Source: JAFGOM01 sp964605795
Lineage (GTDB): Archaea > Halobacteriota > Methanomicrobia > Methanomicrobiales > Methanospirillaceae
DNA length: 64,000 nt
Assembly: GCA_964605795.1 (NCBI GenBank)
Contig: CAZSDZ010000009.1
Location: 1 to 64,000 of the forward strand
Direction of reading: 5' to 3'
Position numbers and translations under genes: made by a program. Of the stretch, positions 25,629 to 33,932 are shown piece after piece; position 1 is the first letter of the stretch, and every line of letters starts with the position of its first letter. The notes under the pieces are model-generated. The model was given only the letters and a program-made list of their open reading frames with translations. It ran no database searches and had not been told where the DNA came from.

Positions 25629-27098
25629 ATGGATTTGAAGTATGTCCAGACCATCTGTCCGTTTTGCGGAACAGGCTGTTCTGTCAATCTCGCAGTGGTC
25701 GACGGTTGTGTCGCAGGGACACAGCCATACCACCGCTCTCCGGTAAATGAAGGGCGGCTCTGTCGTAAAGGCGGATTCTGCGAGGAGTATATCGGGAGCG
25801 ATGCAAGGCTGGTAAAGCCACTTGTCAGGAAAGGAGATAAACTCGAAGAGACATCCTGGGACGAAGCATTAAAACTTGTTGCTGACAAGATAAAAGCCTC
25901 AAAACCGGAAGAAGTGGCATGCATCGCCACGGCACGGGGATCCAACGAGGATGCCTATGCCATGGTGAAACTGGCATCTGAAGTCATCAAGACCAAAAAC
26001 ATCGACAACGTCGCAAACCTGTGCAACCCGAAGATCGGGAATGGGATTGCAGGCTCGGTCGGATTTGATGCATCCACCGGGATTATTGCTGACATTCCCT
26101 CCGCAAAGGCAGTATTTTTGCTTGGTGTAGATCTGTATGAACAAAATCCCATCCTCATCAGCCAGGTGACGGCAGCACGAAAAGCAGGCGCTACGGTGAT
26201 TGCAGCAGGTCCGGCAAAGACTCCGACCGGAAAACTGGCAGATATCTCTGTTGTATACAACGAGGGAACAGAAGTTGCCCTCTTAAATGCGATAAAGAAA
26301 GAGATCGTGAAAGCAGGGAAAGCGGTTAAGACTGCCGAGAAGTGTAAAGGATATGATGAGTGCAAACTGGTCTTTGAGAAGTCGGATTCTGCCATATCAG
26401 GTGTTGATTCAGCATCCATCCAGGCAATTGCATCTGCCCTTACTGCTGCAGAAACTGCAGTACTGGCATACTCAAGTTCAGTCCTGTCCGGTGATGCAGC
26501 AACGGGTGTCGCAAACCTTGCCCTCCTTACCGGCAACGAACAGCGGATAATCGTTCTTCGTGACCGGAACAATACTCAGGGTGCCATTGACGTTGGTGCC
26601 GTCGCAAAAGACGGCCTTTCTGCAACAGCCGCGATAGAAGGCGGCGCAAAGACGATCCTCTTTATGGCAGACAGCCCGTCAGTCTGTGAGTGTACCTGCA
26701 CTCAGCCGGTTGATGCCATCAAGGCACGTGATTTCGTGGTGGTATGGGATTCGCTCCTCTCACCGGCAGCGCTTGCCGCAGATGTTGTCCTGCCGGTAAC
26801 TGCCCTTGCCGAACAGGACGGGACCCAGACGAACACGGAACGCCGTATCCAGCTCCTCACGAAAGCAGTGGATGCACCGGGAGAGGCAAAACCGGCATGG
26901 GAAACGATAGCGTCCCTTGCTGATGTTCTTGGTTCAAAATTCGGGTGGACCTCTGCAGAAGATGTTTTTGCAGAGATTACCGGGAAGGTTCCCTCGTATA
27001 AGGGAATTACGTATGAACAGGTGAGAAAACCAGAAGCGATCTGCTGGCCTGCCACCGTGAAAGGAACCATGATTGCAGTTGATTACAAGGAGGCCTGA
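25629..27098 (+). CDS. fdhA: Formate dehydrogenase alpha subunit, short form lacking C-terminal domain
   Basis: Mo/W-bis-pterin subunit oxidising formate to CO2. N-terminal [4Fe-4S] site: CPFCGTGC and, later, GRLCRKGG. The active-site position is Cys132 (NLCNPKIGNG); no in-frame UGA, so no selenocysteine. Later motifs include RDRNNTQGAIDVG and DGTQTNTERRIQLL. Only 489 residues, against 688 for the second FdhA in this window (35190-37256). The missing part includes the C-terminal pterin-dinucleotide-binding domain, and part of the middle is compressed. The start is secure (GAGGT before ATG) and fdhB begins 2 bases after the stop, so this is not an obvious frameshift. It may be functional with a lost or separately supplied domain, or a specialised paralogue. 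Confidence 0.9.
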   Translation: MDLKYVQTICPFCGTGCSVNLAVVDGCVAGTQPYHRSPVNEGRLCRKGGFCEEYIGSDARLVKPLVRKGDKLEETSWDEALKLVADKIKASKPEEVACIATARGSNEDAYAMVKLASEVIKTKNIDNVANLCNPKIGNGIAGSVGFDASTGIIADIPSAKAVFLLGVDLYEQNPILISQVTAARKAGATVIAAGPAKTPTGKLADISVVYNEGTEVALLNAIKKEIVKAGKAVKTAEKCKGYDECKLVFEKSDSAISGVDSASIQAIASALTAAETAVLAYSSSVLSGDAATGVANLALLTGNEQRIIVLRDRNNTQGAIDVGAVAKDGLSATAAIEGGAKTILFMADSPSVCECTCTQPVDAIKARDFVVVWDSLLSPAALAADVVLPVTALAEQDGTQTNTERRIQLLTKAVDAPGEAKPAWETIASLADVLGSKFGWTSAEDVFAEITGKVPSYKGITYEQVRKPEAICWPATVKGTMIAVDYKEA

Positions 27099-27100
27099 AG

Positions 27101-28342
27101 ATGTCGGCAAAAGGCGATATGGTATATGCATGGGCAAAAGATCCAGCTATCCTTGAGAAGGGTGAACTGGGAGGTGCTGTCACGGCACTCTGGAAGTATG
27201 CCCTTGAGAGCAAGATGGTTGATGCAGTCCTTGCAATCACGAAAGGGAAAGATCTGTATGATGCGGTCCCGACTCTTATCACAGACCCTGCGGAAATTAT
27301 CAATACTGCCGGATCCCTTCACTGTGGTACACTTCTGATCCCGAAGATCATCAAGAAGTATCTGCAGGGTGCCGCTAACATGAAGATCGGGGTCACCGTG
27401 AAAGGTTGTGACGCAATGGCCTTTTACGAACTTGCAAAACGGCAACAGATAAACCTTGACAACATCGTGATGATCGGGGTGAACTGTGGAGGTTCTGTAA
27501 GTCCGGTCCTAGCGAGGGAGATGATCAAAGAGAAGTTCGAGGTTGATCCTGACAGTGTTCACAAGGAAGAGATCGACAAGGGCCAGTTCATCATCGAGTA
27601 CGAAGGAGGACACAAGGGTATCAAGATCGATGATCTTGAAGAGGATGGATACGGCCGCCGGTCCAACTGTCGCCGCTGTAAGATGAAAGTACCCCGCCAG
27701 GCCGATCTTGCCTGTGGTAACTGGGGTGTCATCGGCGAGAAAGCAGGAAAAGCAACATTCATCGAGGTCTGCAGTGAGAAAGGTGCAAAGCTCGTTGATG
27801 CAGCAGTCAGTAACGGCGCTCTGGCAACCGAGGCTCCGAACCCGAAAGGAATCGAGATACGGGGCAAGGTCGAAGGGGCCATGCTCAAACTCGGAGAATC
27901 CTGGAGAAAACGTGACTTTGAGGCCCTTGGTACCGGCAGGGAGAGGTTACAAAAGATCCTTGAAGAGACCCAGCGCTGTATCAGGTGTTACCAGTGTATC
28001 GATAACTGTCCTATCTGTTACTGTGTTGACTGTTCGACAAAGAAAGACTACATCATCCCGTCTGACAAGACCCCGCCCGGAATCATGTTCCACCTGATTC
28101 GGTTTGCTCACATTGCTGATTCCTGTGTGAACTGTGGCCAGTGCGAGGAACTCTGTGCCGTCGATATCCCGAATGCACTCTTCATGCATGCCATGCAGAG
28201 CGAGATCCAGAAGCAGTATAACTACATACCAGGCCAGGACTTAACACCACCAATCCATTCCCTTGTCGAGGAGATGGAAGAGCGTGACCGCTTAAACGCA
28301 ACCGGATCAGACCAGATATTTGATAATATCTTTAAAGAATAA
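27101..28342 (+). CDS. fdhB: Formate dehydrogenase beta subunit (F420-binding)
   Basis: Electron-transfer subunit passing electrons from FdhA to FAD and F420, and in complexes to MvhD/Hdr. 413 residues. Motifs: an N-terminal F420-hydrogenase/dehydrogenase beta domain (SLHCGTLLIPK, VKGCDAMAFYELAKR, GVNCGGSVSP), a cysteine cluster from Cys190 (CRRCKMKVPRQADLACGNWG) and two C-terminal [4Fe-4S] sites (CIRCYQCIDNCPICYC from Cys293, and CVNCGQCEELC). Strong ribosome site AAGGAGGCC before ATG. Forms an operon with fdhA, probably with fdhC 228 bases on. Full length, unlike its FdhA partner. Confidence 0.95.
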   Translation: MSAKGDMVYAWAKDPAILEKGELGGAVTALWKYALESKMVDAVLAITKGKDLYDAVPTLITDPAEIINTAGSLHCGTLLIPKIIKKYLQGAANMKIGVTVKGCDAMAFYELAKRQQINLDNIVMIGVNCGGSVSPVLAREMIKEKFEVDPDSVHKEEIDKGQFIIEYEGGHKGIKIDDLEEDGYGRRSNCRRCKMKVPRQADLACGNWGVIGEKAGKATFIEVCSEKGAKLVDAAVSNGALATEAPNPKGIEIRGKVEGAMLKLGESWRKRDFEALGTGRERLQKILEETQRCIRCYQCIDNCPICYCVDCSTKKDYIIPSDKTPPGIMFHLIRFAHIADSCVNCGQCEELCAVDIPNALFMHAMQSEIQKQYNYIPGQDLTPPIHSLVEEMEERDRLNATGSDQIFDNIFKE

Positions 28343-28385
28343 TCGAAATCCGCGAGCAAATGTACCGGAAAGGTACAATGAATAC

Positions 28386-28393
28386 TTTTTTTT
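28386..28393 (+). terminator. T-run after fdhB
   Basis: Eight Ts about 45 bases after the fdhB stop, before fdhC. Possible partial terminator separating fdhAB from fdhC. Confidence 0.35.
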
Positions 28394-28570
28394 GTTCGGT
28401 TCCCCAAAAAATGCTCCCAACACCCGGAGCAGAGAAAAGAAATTGCTGCCAATCCCGATTTGAACCTCTCGATTGAATGAAACCCAGGCATCATACCAGA
28501 GCCCACGTCAAAAGAACCATACGAGTGAAAGAACATACAAAGTGAAGAAAAAGAGAGGGGAAAAGAGGTT

Positions 28571-29452
28571 ATGGTTTTTCATCCACCAGCCGGAATTATT
28601 GCCAGAGGTGCGGATTCAGGCAGATACAAGAGTGAACTGCCGTTCTGGAACATGGTTCTTCGGGGCTTTTTGGCAGGAGCCTATATTGCCATGGGTGCCG
28701 CCCTTGCAACCGTTGCGTTCTGCGGAACCACTGAGATCCTTGGTATTGGCATGGCCAGGATAATGCTCGGAGCGGTCTTTCCTCTCGGCCTCATCCTCAT
28801 CGTCTTAACAGGAGCTGAGCTCTTCACCGGTGATGCAATGCTTGCTCCGCTTGCTGCTTTTATTCACCGGATCAGATGGAAGTCTGTTATCACACTCTGT
28901 ATCTGGGTCTACCTCGGAAACTTCATCGGGTCTGTCTTTTTTGCGTATATCATGGCGAATGGCCCGTTTGTATCATTTGATGCATCAGGCACTGCCACGG
29001 TGAATGCCATGGGTATGACGGCTGTGATGATAGGAGCAGGAAAAGTCCAGTATATCGGCATTGCAGCGACCTGGTCATGCTTCTTAAAGGCTGTTGCCTG
29101 TAACTGGCTGGTTAACCTCGCAATCCTGCTCGGGATCTGTGCAGATGATCTCATCGGTAAGTTCTTTGGCCTCTGGTTCCCTATCATGGCGTTTGTAACG
29201 CTCGGATTTGAGCATAGCATCGCGAACATGTACTTCATCCCGGCGGCAATTTTCACACGCGAATACCTCTCACCAGACCAGATCTCCCTCATCGGACACG
29301 AAACACTCGATCTTCTTACCTGGGGTACCATGTGGACGAACAATCTTGTCATGGTTACCCTCGGCAATATCGTCGGGGGGCTGCTCTTTGTCGGGCTCCT
29401 GTACTGGATTGCATTTAAAAAAGAGATCAATGAATCCTTACAAAATCCGTAG
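28571..29452 (+). CDS. fdhC: Formate transporter, FNT family
   Basis: Pentameric formate/nitrite transporter family channel, importing formate for methanogenesis. 293 residues with six hydrophobic spans. Family signatures: GFLAGAYIAMGAAL (TM1), GAVFPLGLILIVLTGAELFTGD (TM2), GNFIGSVFFAYIM, NWLVNLAILLG and GFEHSIANMYFIPAAIF (the FEHS/N-M-F pattern of the central slit). Ribosome site GAAAAGAGG. Downstream of fdhAB on the same strand, matching fdhCAB or fdhABC arrangements in formate-using methanogens. Confidence 0.95.
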   Translation: MVFHPPAGIIARGADSGRYKSELPFWNMVLRGFLAGAYIAMGAALATVAFCGTTEILGIGMARIMLGAVFPLGLILIVLTGAELFTGDAMLAPLAAFIHRIRWKSVITLCIWVYLGNFIGSVFFAYIMANGPFVSFDASGTATVNAMGMTAVMIGAGKVQYIGIAATWSCFLKAVACNWLVNLAILLGICADDLIGKFFGLWFPIMAFVTLGFEHSIANMYFIPAAIFTREYLSPDQISLIGHETLDLLTWGTMWTNNLVMVTLGNIVGGLLFVGLLYWIAFKKEINESLQNP

Positions 29453-29573
29453 AAAAAGAAAATCTGTGCAATCCAGATTTTTCGGATACGTACCGTATCA
29501 AAAGAGATAAACCCCTTTCCTGTCTCTCCTTATTCGTTCTCTCTTCATTACCCCCAAACAGATCTGTCTTTTT

Positions 29574-30119
29574 TTACCTGGGTTCAAATCCACAAGCCTT
29601 CAGGATCTCCTGTTCATCAAGCGGATAGATCCGGCTGCTTCTGATGACAAGGTCTGAAAGGTACAGGATCGAGAGGGGGATAGGAACGGAATATATCTTT
29701 GCATAACTGACACGCGGGAGATTTCGTTCAGAGAAGTTACGTATCGTTCCGCGATCGACAATAACTCCCATGGCATGCAGGATCTTTGCCGTATGGTTAA
29801 ACGGATACGTCTGTGACAGGGTGATACAGAGATCGATTACCGGGGATCCAAACTTGGTATCAGGATAAAATGGTGCCTTTGCATAACATAACTTCCCGCA
29901 TTTTTGGCAGTAATACCGGTGTACCTGCACTGAGATAATCCTTCTTGTATCATCTTCCTCCCTGATGGTGGCAAACCGTTTCTTCCTGTTATCATGGTAT
30001 TTCACCGGGCCGGAACAGTACGGGCATTCATACAGAAGGGTAAAGGTCATCGTATCCAACCCCGATAGGGCGTTTAAAACAACTGCTGACAACATCGGGG
30101 GTATTTGTATCGGTTTCAT
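29574..30119 (-). CDS. Zinc-ribbon protein of transposase-N-terminus type (paralogue B)
   Basis: 181-residue homologue of the 24689-25258 gene. Two zinc knuckles (CPYCSG and CQKCGK), the conserved KAPFYPDTKFGSPVIDLC block and VIVDRGTIRNF are in the same order. It has the same start (MKPIQIPPM) and ending. Minus strand, with the fdhABC block lying between the two copies. No transposase catalytic domain. Function unknown: DNA-binding regulator or domesticated IS fragment. Confidence 0.65.
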   Translation of the reverse strand: MKPIQIPPMLSAVVLNALSGLDTMTFTLLYECPYCSGPVKYHDNRKKRFATIREEDDTRRIISVQVHRYYCQKCGKLCYAKAPFYPDTKFGSPVIDLCITLSQTYPFNHTAKILHAMGVIVDRGTIRNFSERNLPRVSYAKIYSVPIPLSILYLSDLVIRSSRIYPLDEQEILKACGFEPR

Positions 30120-30413
30120 GGATTGGCAATGATTCAGGGTAGGATTATCCCGGTACTGGTTCTACCGTTACCCTGGTTCCTCGGTGCGTTAGAGCGGCAG
30201 GGGGGGTGTGCCATACTTTTGAATGAAGGTACTATTCTGGCTGACAGAATATCATATAAAACCGGGAGCATTAAAGAAAACAGAACGTTTTTTATCACCG
30301 TTACGGGTATAAATCCCGGTTGCATAATACGATAATCCCCTTCTCCACAAATTCTGACCCCCATGGGTATCCATGCAAAACATTAAGACAGTATCAGCAT
30401 GAAAATATGATAA

Positions 30414-31316
30414 ATGATACCAATACTAAGGTTTGTCCTTACTGAATCAATGCTCAGGATGATCCTTGGAACCTGCCTTTTTCTCATCATCTTTGCGACG
30501 TATATCAACATCTCCTTTACGGATCCAATCTTTCCTGATGATGTAAGACCCTTCTCAATCTCTTCAGAAGCGGATGGAGATGTCTATTTTGTCGGTGTCG
30601 TGATGATCGATAAATCCACAAATATCGTTGCCATGATACAGGAGAAGAACGGAGACTGGAAGAACCAGTCACCCTTTGTTTTGTCTTTTGCAGAGCCGCC
30701 TGAATATGTCAATGTACTCGTCAATCCGCACCGCAATTATAAACAGAAGAACGCAGAAGTCATCGAGTTCAAGACCATGCGCTCGGTACCGTACGCAGAG
30801 ATGCTCTATGTCTCAAACGTGTCAGGTAATGAAACGAGTTACGACATCAGGCCGGATCAGATCAGGAATTATTTTGGCATCGAGTGTAAAATGCAGAATA
30901 TCACACGGAAGGTGAGCGAATCTGAGGTTTCCCTCTCAATTCCTGTCAAACAATACCAAAATTCCACCGTTTCCGGATACCGGGAAGTAACTAACCTCTT
31001 CTTCCAGATCGTTCCGCCAAAGAACTACGAGGTCGTATATGCCCTTCCGGAAGCGGTACTCTTCCGTCTTGTCGGTAAACATTACGGCGCATACGAGTTT
31101 GAGGTGAATACTGAAAAAACCGATCTCTTTATCCTCTTCCAGAACCGGTTTATCGCCCGGGACATACAGATAATCGAGATAATCCTTGGTATGCTTCTCT
31201 CGATGTCAACCTACCTTATCGCGACCGGATTTATCGAACTCGCAGCACCACTGCATGATATGTACAAAGAAAAATATGACTCAATGAAGATGGTACTCTT
31301 CCGGAAAAAGGGATAA
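30414..31316 (+). CDS. Unknown membrane protein with two terminal spans
   Basis: 300 residues. One hydrophobic segment near the N-terminus (about residues 13-32, MILGTCLFLIIFATYINISF) and one near residues 252-282 (IIEIILGMLLSMSTYLIATGF). About 220 polar residues lie between them and a short basic tail follows. Topology suggests a large extracytoplasmic domain anchored at both ends. No family recognised. Start ATG 30414 has no strong ribosome site; an ATG at 30450 (MLRMILG) is an alternative. Confidence 0.6.
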   Translation: MIPILRFVLTESMLRMILGTCLFLIIFATYINISFTDPIFPDDVRPFSISSEADGDVYFVGVVMIDKSTNIVAMIQEKNGDWKNQSPFVLSFAEPPEYVNVLVNPHRNYKQKNAEVIEFKTMRSVPYAEMLYVSNVSGNETSYDIRPDQIRNYFGIECKMQNITRKVSESEVSLSIPVKQYQNSTVSGYREVTNLFFQIVPPKNYEVVYALPEAVLFRLVGKHYGAYEFEVNTEKTDLFILFQNRFIARDIQIIEIILGMLLSMSTYLIATGFIELAAPLHDMYKEKYDSMKMVLFRKKG

Positions 31317-31424
31317 CTGTGGATCTGAACTGATCCTGTCTTACCTGTTTTACAAGTACCGTACCGGCAGTATCATGATTCCAATCATTGAAGTACTACC
31401 ACATCATACAGTAAATTGATTGAC

Positions 31425-32198
31425 ATGTTTCTGGATACCACTTTTGTTAGAAGATATCATCTATTTTTCTCAATCATTCTCATTTTCATTCTTATCCCGG
31501 GTGTTGTTCATGCAAACCCGAATAATATAACCGGCATATGGATGCCAAAATCCGTTATCGGACTTGGTTTACATGATGGTGCGTTATCAATGACCAGGGA
31601 TTATGGTTTAATATCGGTCGAGGAACTGACAGAAGATGGTTTTTCCGGTGCAAGGACGATAACAAAGGACGGAGAACCGGTTTATATCTCCTGTAATGGA
31701 ACATACCTTCCTGAGGAAACGGGATTCATCCTCACCGATAGCGGCGGGGGGGTACAGATAGCAAAGGTAACCGGACCTGACACCTTCATTCTCTATATCA
31801 TCTCACCATTTCCTGAATCTGATGAGGAAATAGCCGGGGCAGATATAATCATGATCACGTTACACAAATCTGAAAAATATCCTGATTCTTTTCGTTTTTT
31901 CTCATCCTACAATATGCTTCTTGGAGCCATGGTACCGGCGTATATGAAAGAACAGAATGAACACAGAGATGCAGAGACAGCTGGAAAAGAACAGCACGAA
32001 CTCTATGCCGAAAGCCCGAATGCAACTGAATGCGATGAGAACGGGTGTTCCTGTGAGGGTGAAGGGTGCCAGTGTCAGGGGGATGAATGTTATTGTGAAG
32101 GGAGTCACTGTGCATGGGAAGAAGATATATACCGTTGTTCAGGTTGGGATTGTACGTTGATCTGCTCTCCCGGTGCAGAGTGTTTATTGGAGATATGA
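31425..32198 (+). CDS. Secreted protein with 12-cysteine tail (paralogue 1)
   Basis: 257 residues with a signal peptide (FFSIILIFILIPGVVHA). The body (about 35-190) is a conserved unknown domain, containing GIWMPKS, ARTITKDGEPVYISCNGTYLP, GGGVQIAKV, DTFILYIISPFPES and LLGAMVPAY. The C-terminal 55 residues carry 12 Cys in a regular pattern: C-x4-C-x-C repeated three times, then C-x4-C, followed by CSGWDC and C-x5-C. The same spacing occurs in the next gene although the intervening residues differ. The acidic cysteine array could bind metal or form a disulfide-rich knot outside the cell. Start ATG 31425 (an upstream TTG adds only IDM). Confidence 0.72.
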   Translation: MFLDTTFVRRYHLFFSIILIFILIPGVVHANPNNITGIWMPKSVIGLGLHDGALSMTRDYGLISVEELTEDGFSGARTITKDGEPVYISCNGTYLPEETGFILTDSGGGVQIAKVTGPDTFILYIISPFPESDEEIAGADIIMITLHKSEKYPDSFRFFSSYNMLLGAMVPAYMKEQNEHRDAETAGKEQHELYAESPNATECDENGCSCEGEGCQCQGDECYCEGSHCAWEEDIYRCSGWDCTLICSPGAECLLEI

Positions 32199-32469
32199 AA
32201 AAAAGATAGTCTTTTTAAGGAACACTATTCACTGCACCATACCTGAATCTTCCATATTCTCTCCCTGGATACACAAACACCCGGTTAGAAACCAGCGGTA
32301 CCGTACTTGTAATACCTATGGTAATATCAGATACGAACACATTGTGATTACCATTACAGAGACCCGTTCATCATCATTAATCGGAGATCGGATTATTTTA
32401 TACTATTTACCACTATCACCGTATTTTTAGTTCTCACGATTCCGGCATATATTTATAGATATACTCAAT
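32199..32469. other. Spacer and promoter between cysteine-tail genes
   Basis: About 270 bases, no gene. TATTTATAG near 32448-32456 is a likely TATA box for the second paralogue, whose transcript would then start near 32478. Confidence 0.45.
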
Positions 32470-32490
32470 ATGATCAATAGAGGACTTCCT

Positions 32491-33285
32491 ATGATACGAC
32501 ACGTAACTCTGCTTTGTGTACTCCTTGCTCTTATTATCATGCCTGTTGTAGCTCTTGAACTATCGGCTGGTGAATCAAAGCTTACCGCAGTTGCAACCAG
32601 TGATGATGGTCAAATACAAGAGAATGTAATTATCGGAACCGGGATATGGATTCCGCAATCAGGAACAGGATTTGTACAAGACGGACCTGCACGTAATCTG
32701 ATAGATATCTACGAGGCCTTTACTATTGATGAATGTACAGAAACCGGTTTTTTAGGGACTCGCACGGTGACAAAAGATGGGAAAGCACTGATAATTCCAT
32801 GCAATGGAACATTTCTCCCAGATTTTAAAGGATTTGTTCTCTCTGATACCAATGGCGGAGTACAGTACGCCAGGTTAGAGGAGCCGGATACGCTTATCCT
32901 GTACATTCTCTCTCCGTTTCCCGGAACCGAAGAAGAATCAGCAGGGGCTGAAATCATTCGTATCACCTTAAAAAAGGAACTGCCTGAACGTGGGATTAAT
33001 GTGCTGGTAGGTGCCATGCAGTCTGCGTATTCCACAGACCAGGAGGAACAGGCCGCCATCGAGATGGCCGGAAAAGAAGGGCACGAACTGTATGCCGAAT
33101 CATCGCAGAATACCGAATGTGATGATGACGGGTGCTATTGTGACGGGGAGGGATGCGAATGTACCGGTCCTGCCTGCTACTGTGAAGGGGGGAATTGCGA
33201 AGAGAGTGATACAGGGTATACCTGTTCAGGCTGGGACTGCTGGCTTTCCTGCAATACCGGTGATGACTGCTCGATGAGTATCTAA
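32491..33285 (+). CDS. Secreted protein with 12-cysteine tail (paralogue 2)
   Basis: 264 residues. Tandem homologue of 31425-32198. Start ATG 32491 is preferred over 32470: it has GAGG at proper spacing and lies after the predicted transcription start, and it gives MIRHVTLLCVLLALIIMPVVA, a clean signal peptide. The body shares GIWIP, TRTVTKDGKALIIPCNGTFLP, GGVQYARLEEPDTLILYILSPFP (here read in pieces) and LVGAMQSAY. The tail has exactly the same 12-Cys spacing, including CSGWDC. A tandem pair with its own promoter argues for specialised, not redundant, use. Function unknown. Confidence 0.72.
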   Translation: MIRHVTLLCVLLALIIMPVVALELSAGESKLTAVATSDDGQIQENVIIGTGIWIPQSGTGFVQDGPARNLIDIYEAFTIDECTETGFLGTRTVTKDGKALIIPCNGTFLPDFKGFVLSDTNGGVQYARLEEPDTLILYILSPFPGTEEESAGAEIIRITLKKELPERGINVLVGAMQSAYSTDQEEQAAIEMAGKEGHELYAESSQNTECDDDGCYCDGEGCECTGPACYCEGGNCEESDTGYTCSGWDCWLSCNTGDDCSMSI

Positions 33286-33294
33286 ACGAATCCC

Positions 33295-33300
33295 TTTTTT
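33295..33300 (+). terminator. T-run after cysteine-tail gene
   Basis: CCCTTTTTTAAAAG directly after the stop; short T-rich archaeal terminator candidate. Confidence 0.35.
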
Positions 33301-33336
33301 AAAAGAGCATCACCGTAGCCAGAGGATTTTTATTAC

Positions 33337-33903
33337 ATGTATCGTCATGAATATTTTCGCGATGCCATCCTCATCATAACGGTCTTTTTCTTTATCGGGA
33401 TTACCGCAGGCTATGTTGGACTCTCTCTCTTTTCAGGGTTATCCGGGGTCATCGCTGAAATGTACGAGGGTATGGAGATAACCGGAGATCCAGATGAATC
33501 AACATTACTCTACGGGGCAAGTGTCTTTTACAACAATGCCCAGTCATGTGTTTTCGCATTTTTGGGAGGGGTTGTTTTTTCACTCGTCCCTATCGGGATA
33601 ATTCTCTTAAACGGCTTTTTCCTCGGGGCATCGATAAAGTTACTCAGCCACCAGGGGAGTATCTTCTTCCTTCCGCTCATCCCTCATTTCTTTTTTGAGA
33701 TCCCGGCACTGATACTATCAGCTGCTCTTGGCCTTATGCTGGGTCAGAAGGTTATCTATAACCGCATCCTGCACCGGACCGGAGAACCCATTTTATGGAA
33801 GGAACTTGTGAAAACCTTTATCATCTACATTATCCCGATGCTTGTTATCGCTGCTTTCCTTGAGGCGTACCTGTCCACGTACCTGCTCTCAATCCTCGTG
33901 TAA
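33337..33903 (+). CDS. SpoIIM-like (DUF95) membrane protein
   Basis: 188-residue integral membrane protein with five or six hydrophobic spans. Pattern typical of the stage II sporulation protein M/DUF95 family: an N-terminal span (IITVFFFIGITAGYVG), then FYNNAQSCVFAFLGGVVFSLVPIG, NGFFLGASIKLL and HFFFEIPALILSAALGL (the PH..fE.PA motif). In archaea such proteins are not tied to sporulation; proposed roles involve membrane organisation or export. Plus strand, converging on fdhB2. May be co-expressed with the secreted cysteine-tail proteins. Confidence 0.8.
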   Translation: MYRHEYFRDAILIITVFFFIGITAGYVGLSLFSGLSGVIAEMYEGMEITGDPDESTLLYGASVFYNNAQSCVFAFLGGVVFSLVPIGIILLNGFFLGASIKLLSHQGSIFFLPLIPHFFFEIPALILSAALGLMLGQKVIYNRILHRTGEPILWKELVKTFIIYIIPMLVIAAFLEAYLSTYLLSILV

Positions 33904-33932
33904 GTTCTTCCTGGATAAAAAACAGGTAGATA

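Noticed and set aside
28440..28480. tRNA-like 3' end on the minus strand (GGTTCAAATC and terminal GCA)
   Set aside because: The T-arm does not pair and no anticodon or acceptor stem can be built.
28222..28536. 104-residue minus-strand frame after fdhB
   Set aside because: Half of it is antisense to fdhB and the rest covers the spacer; no ribosome site or recognisable motif.
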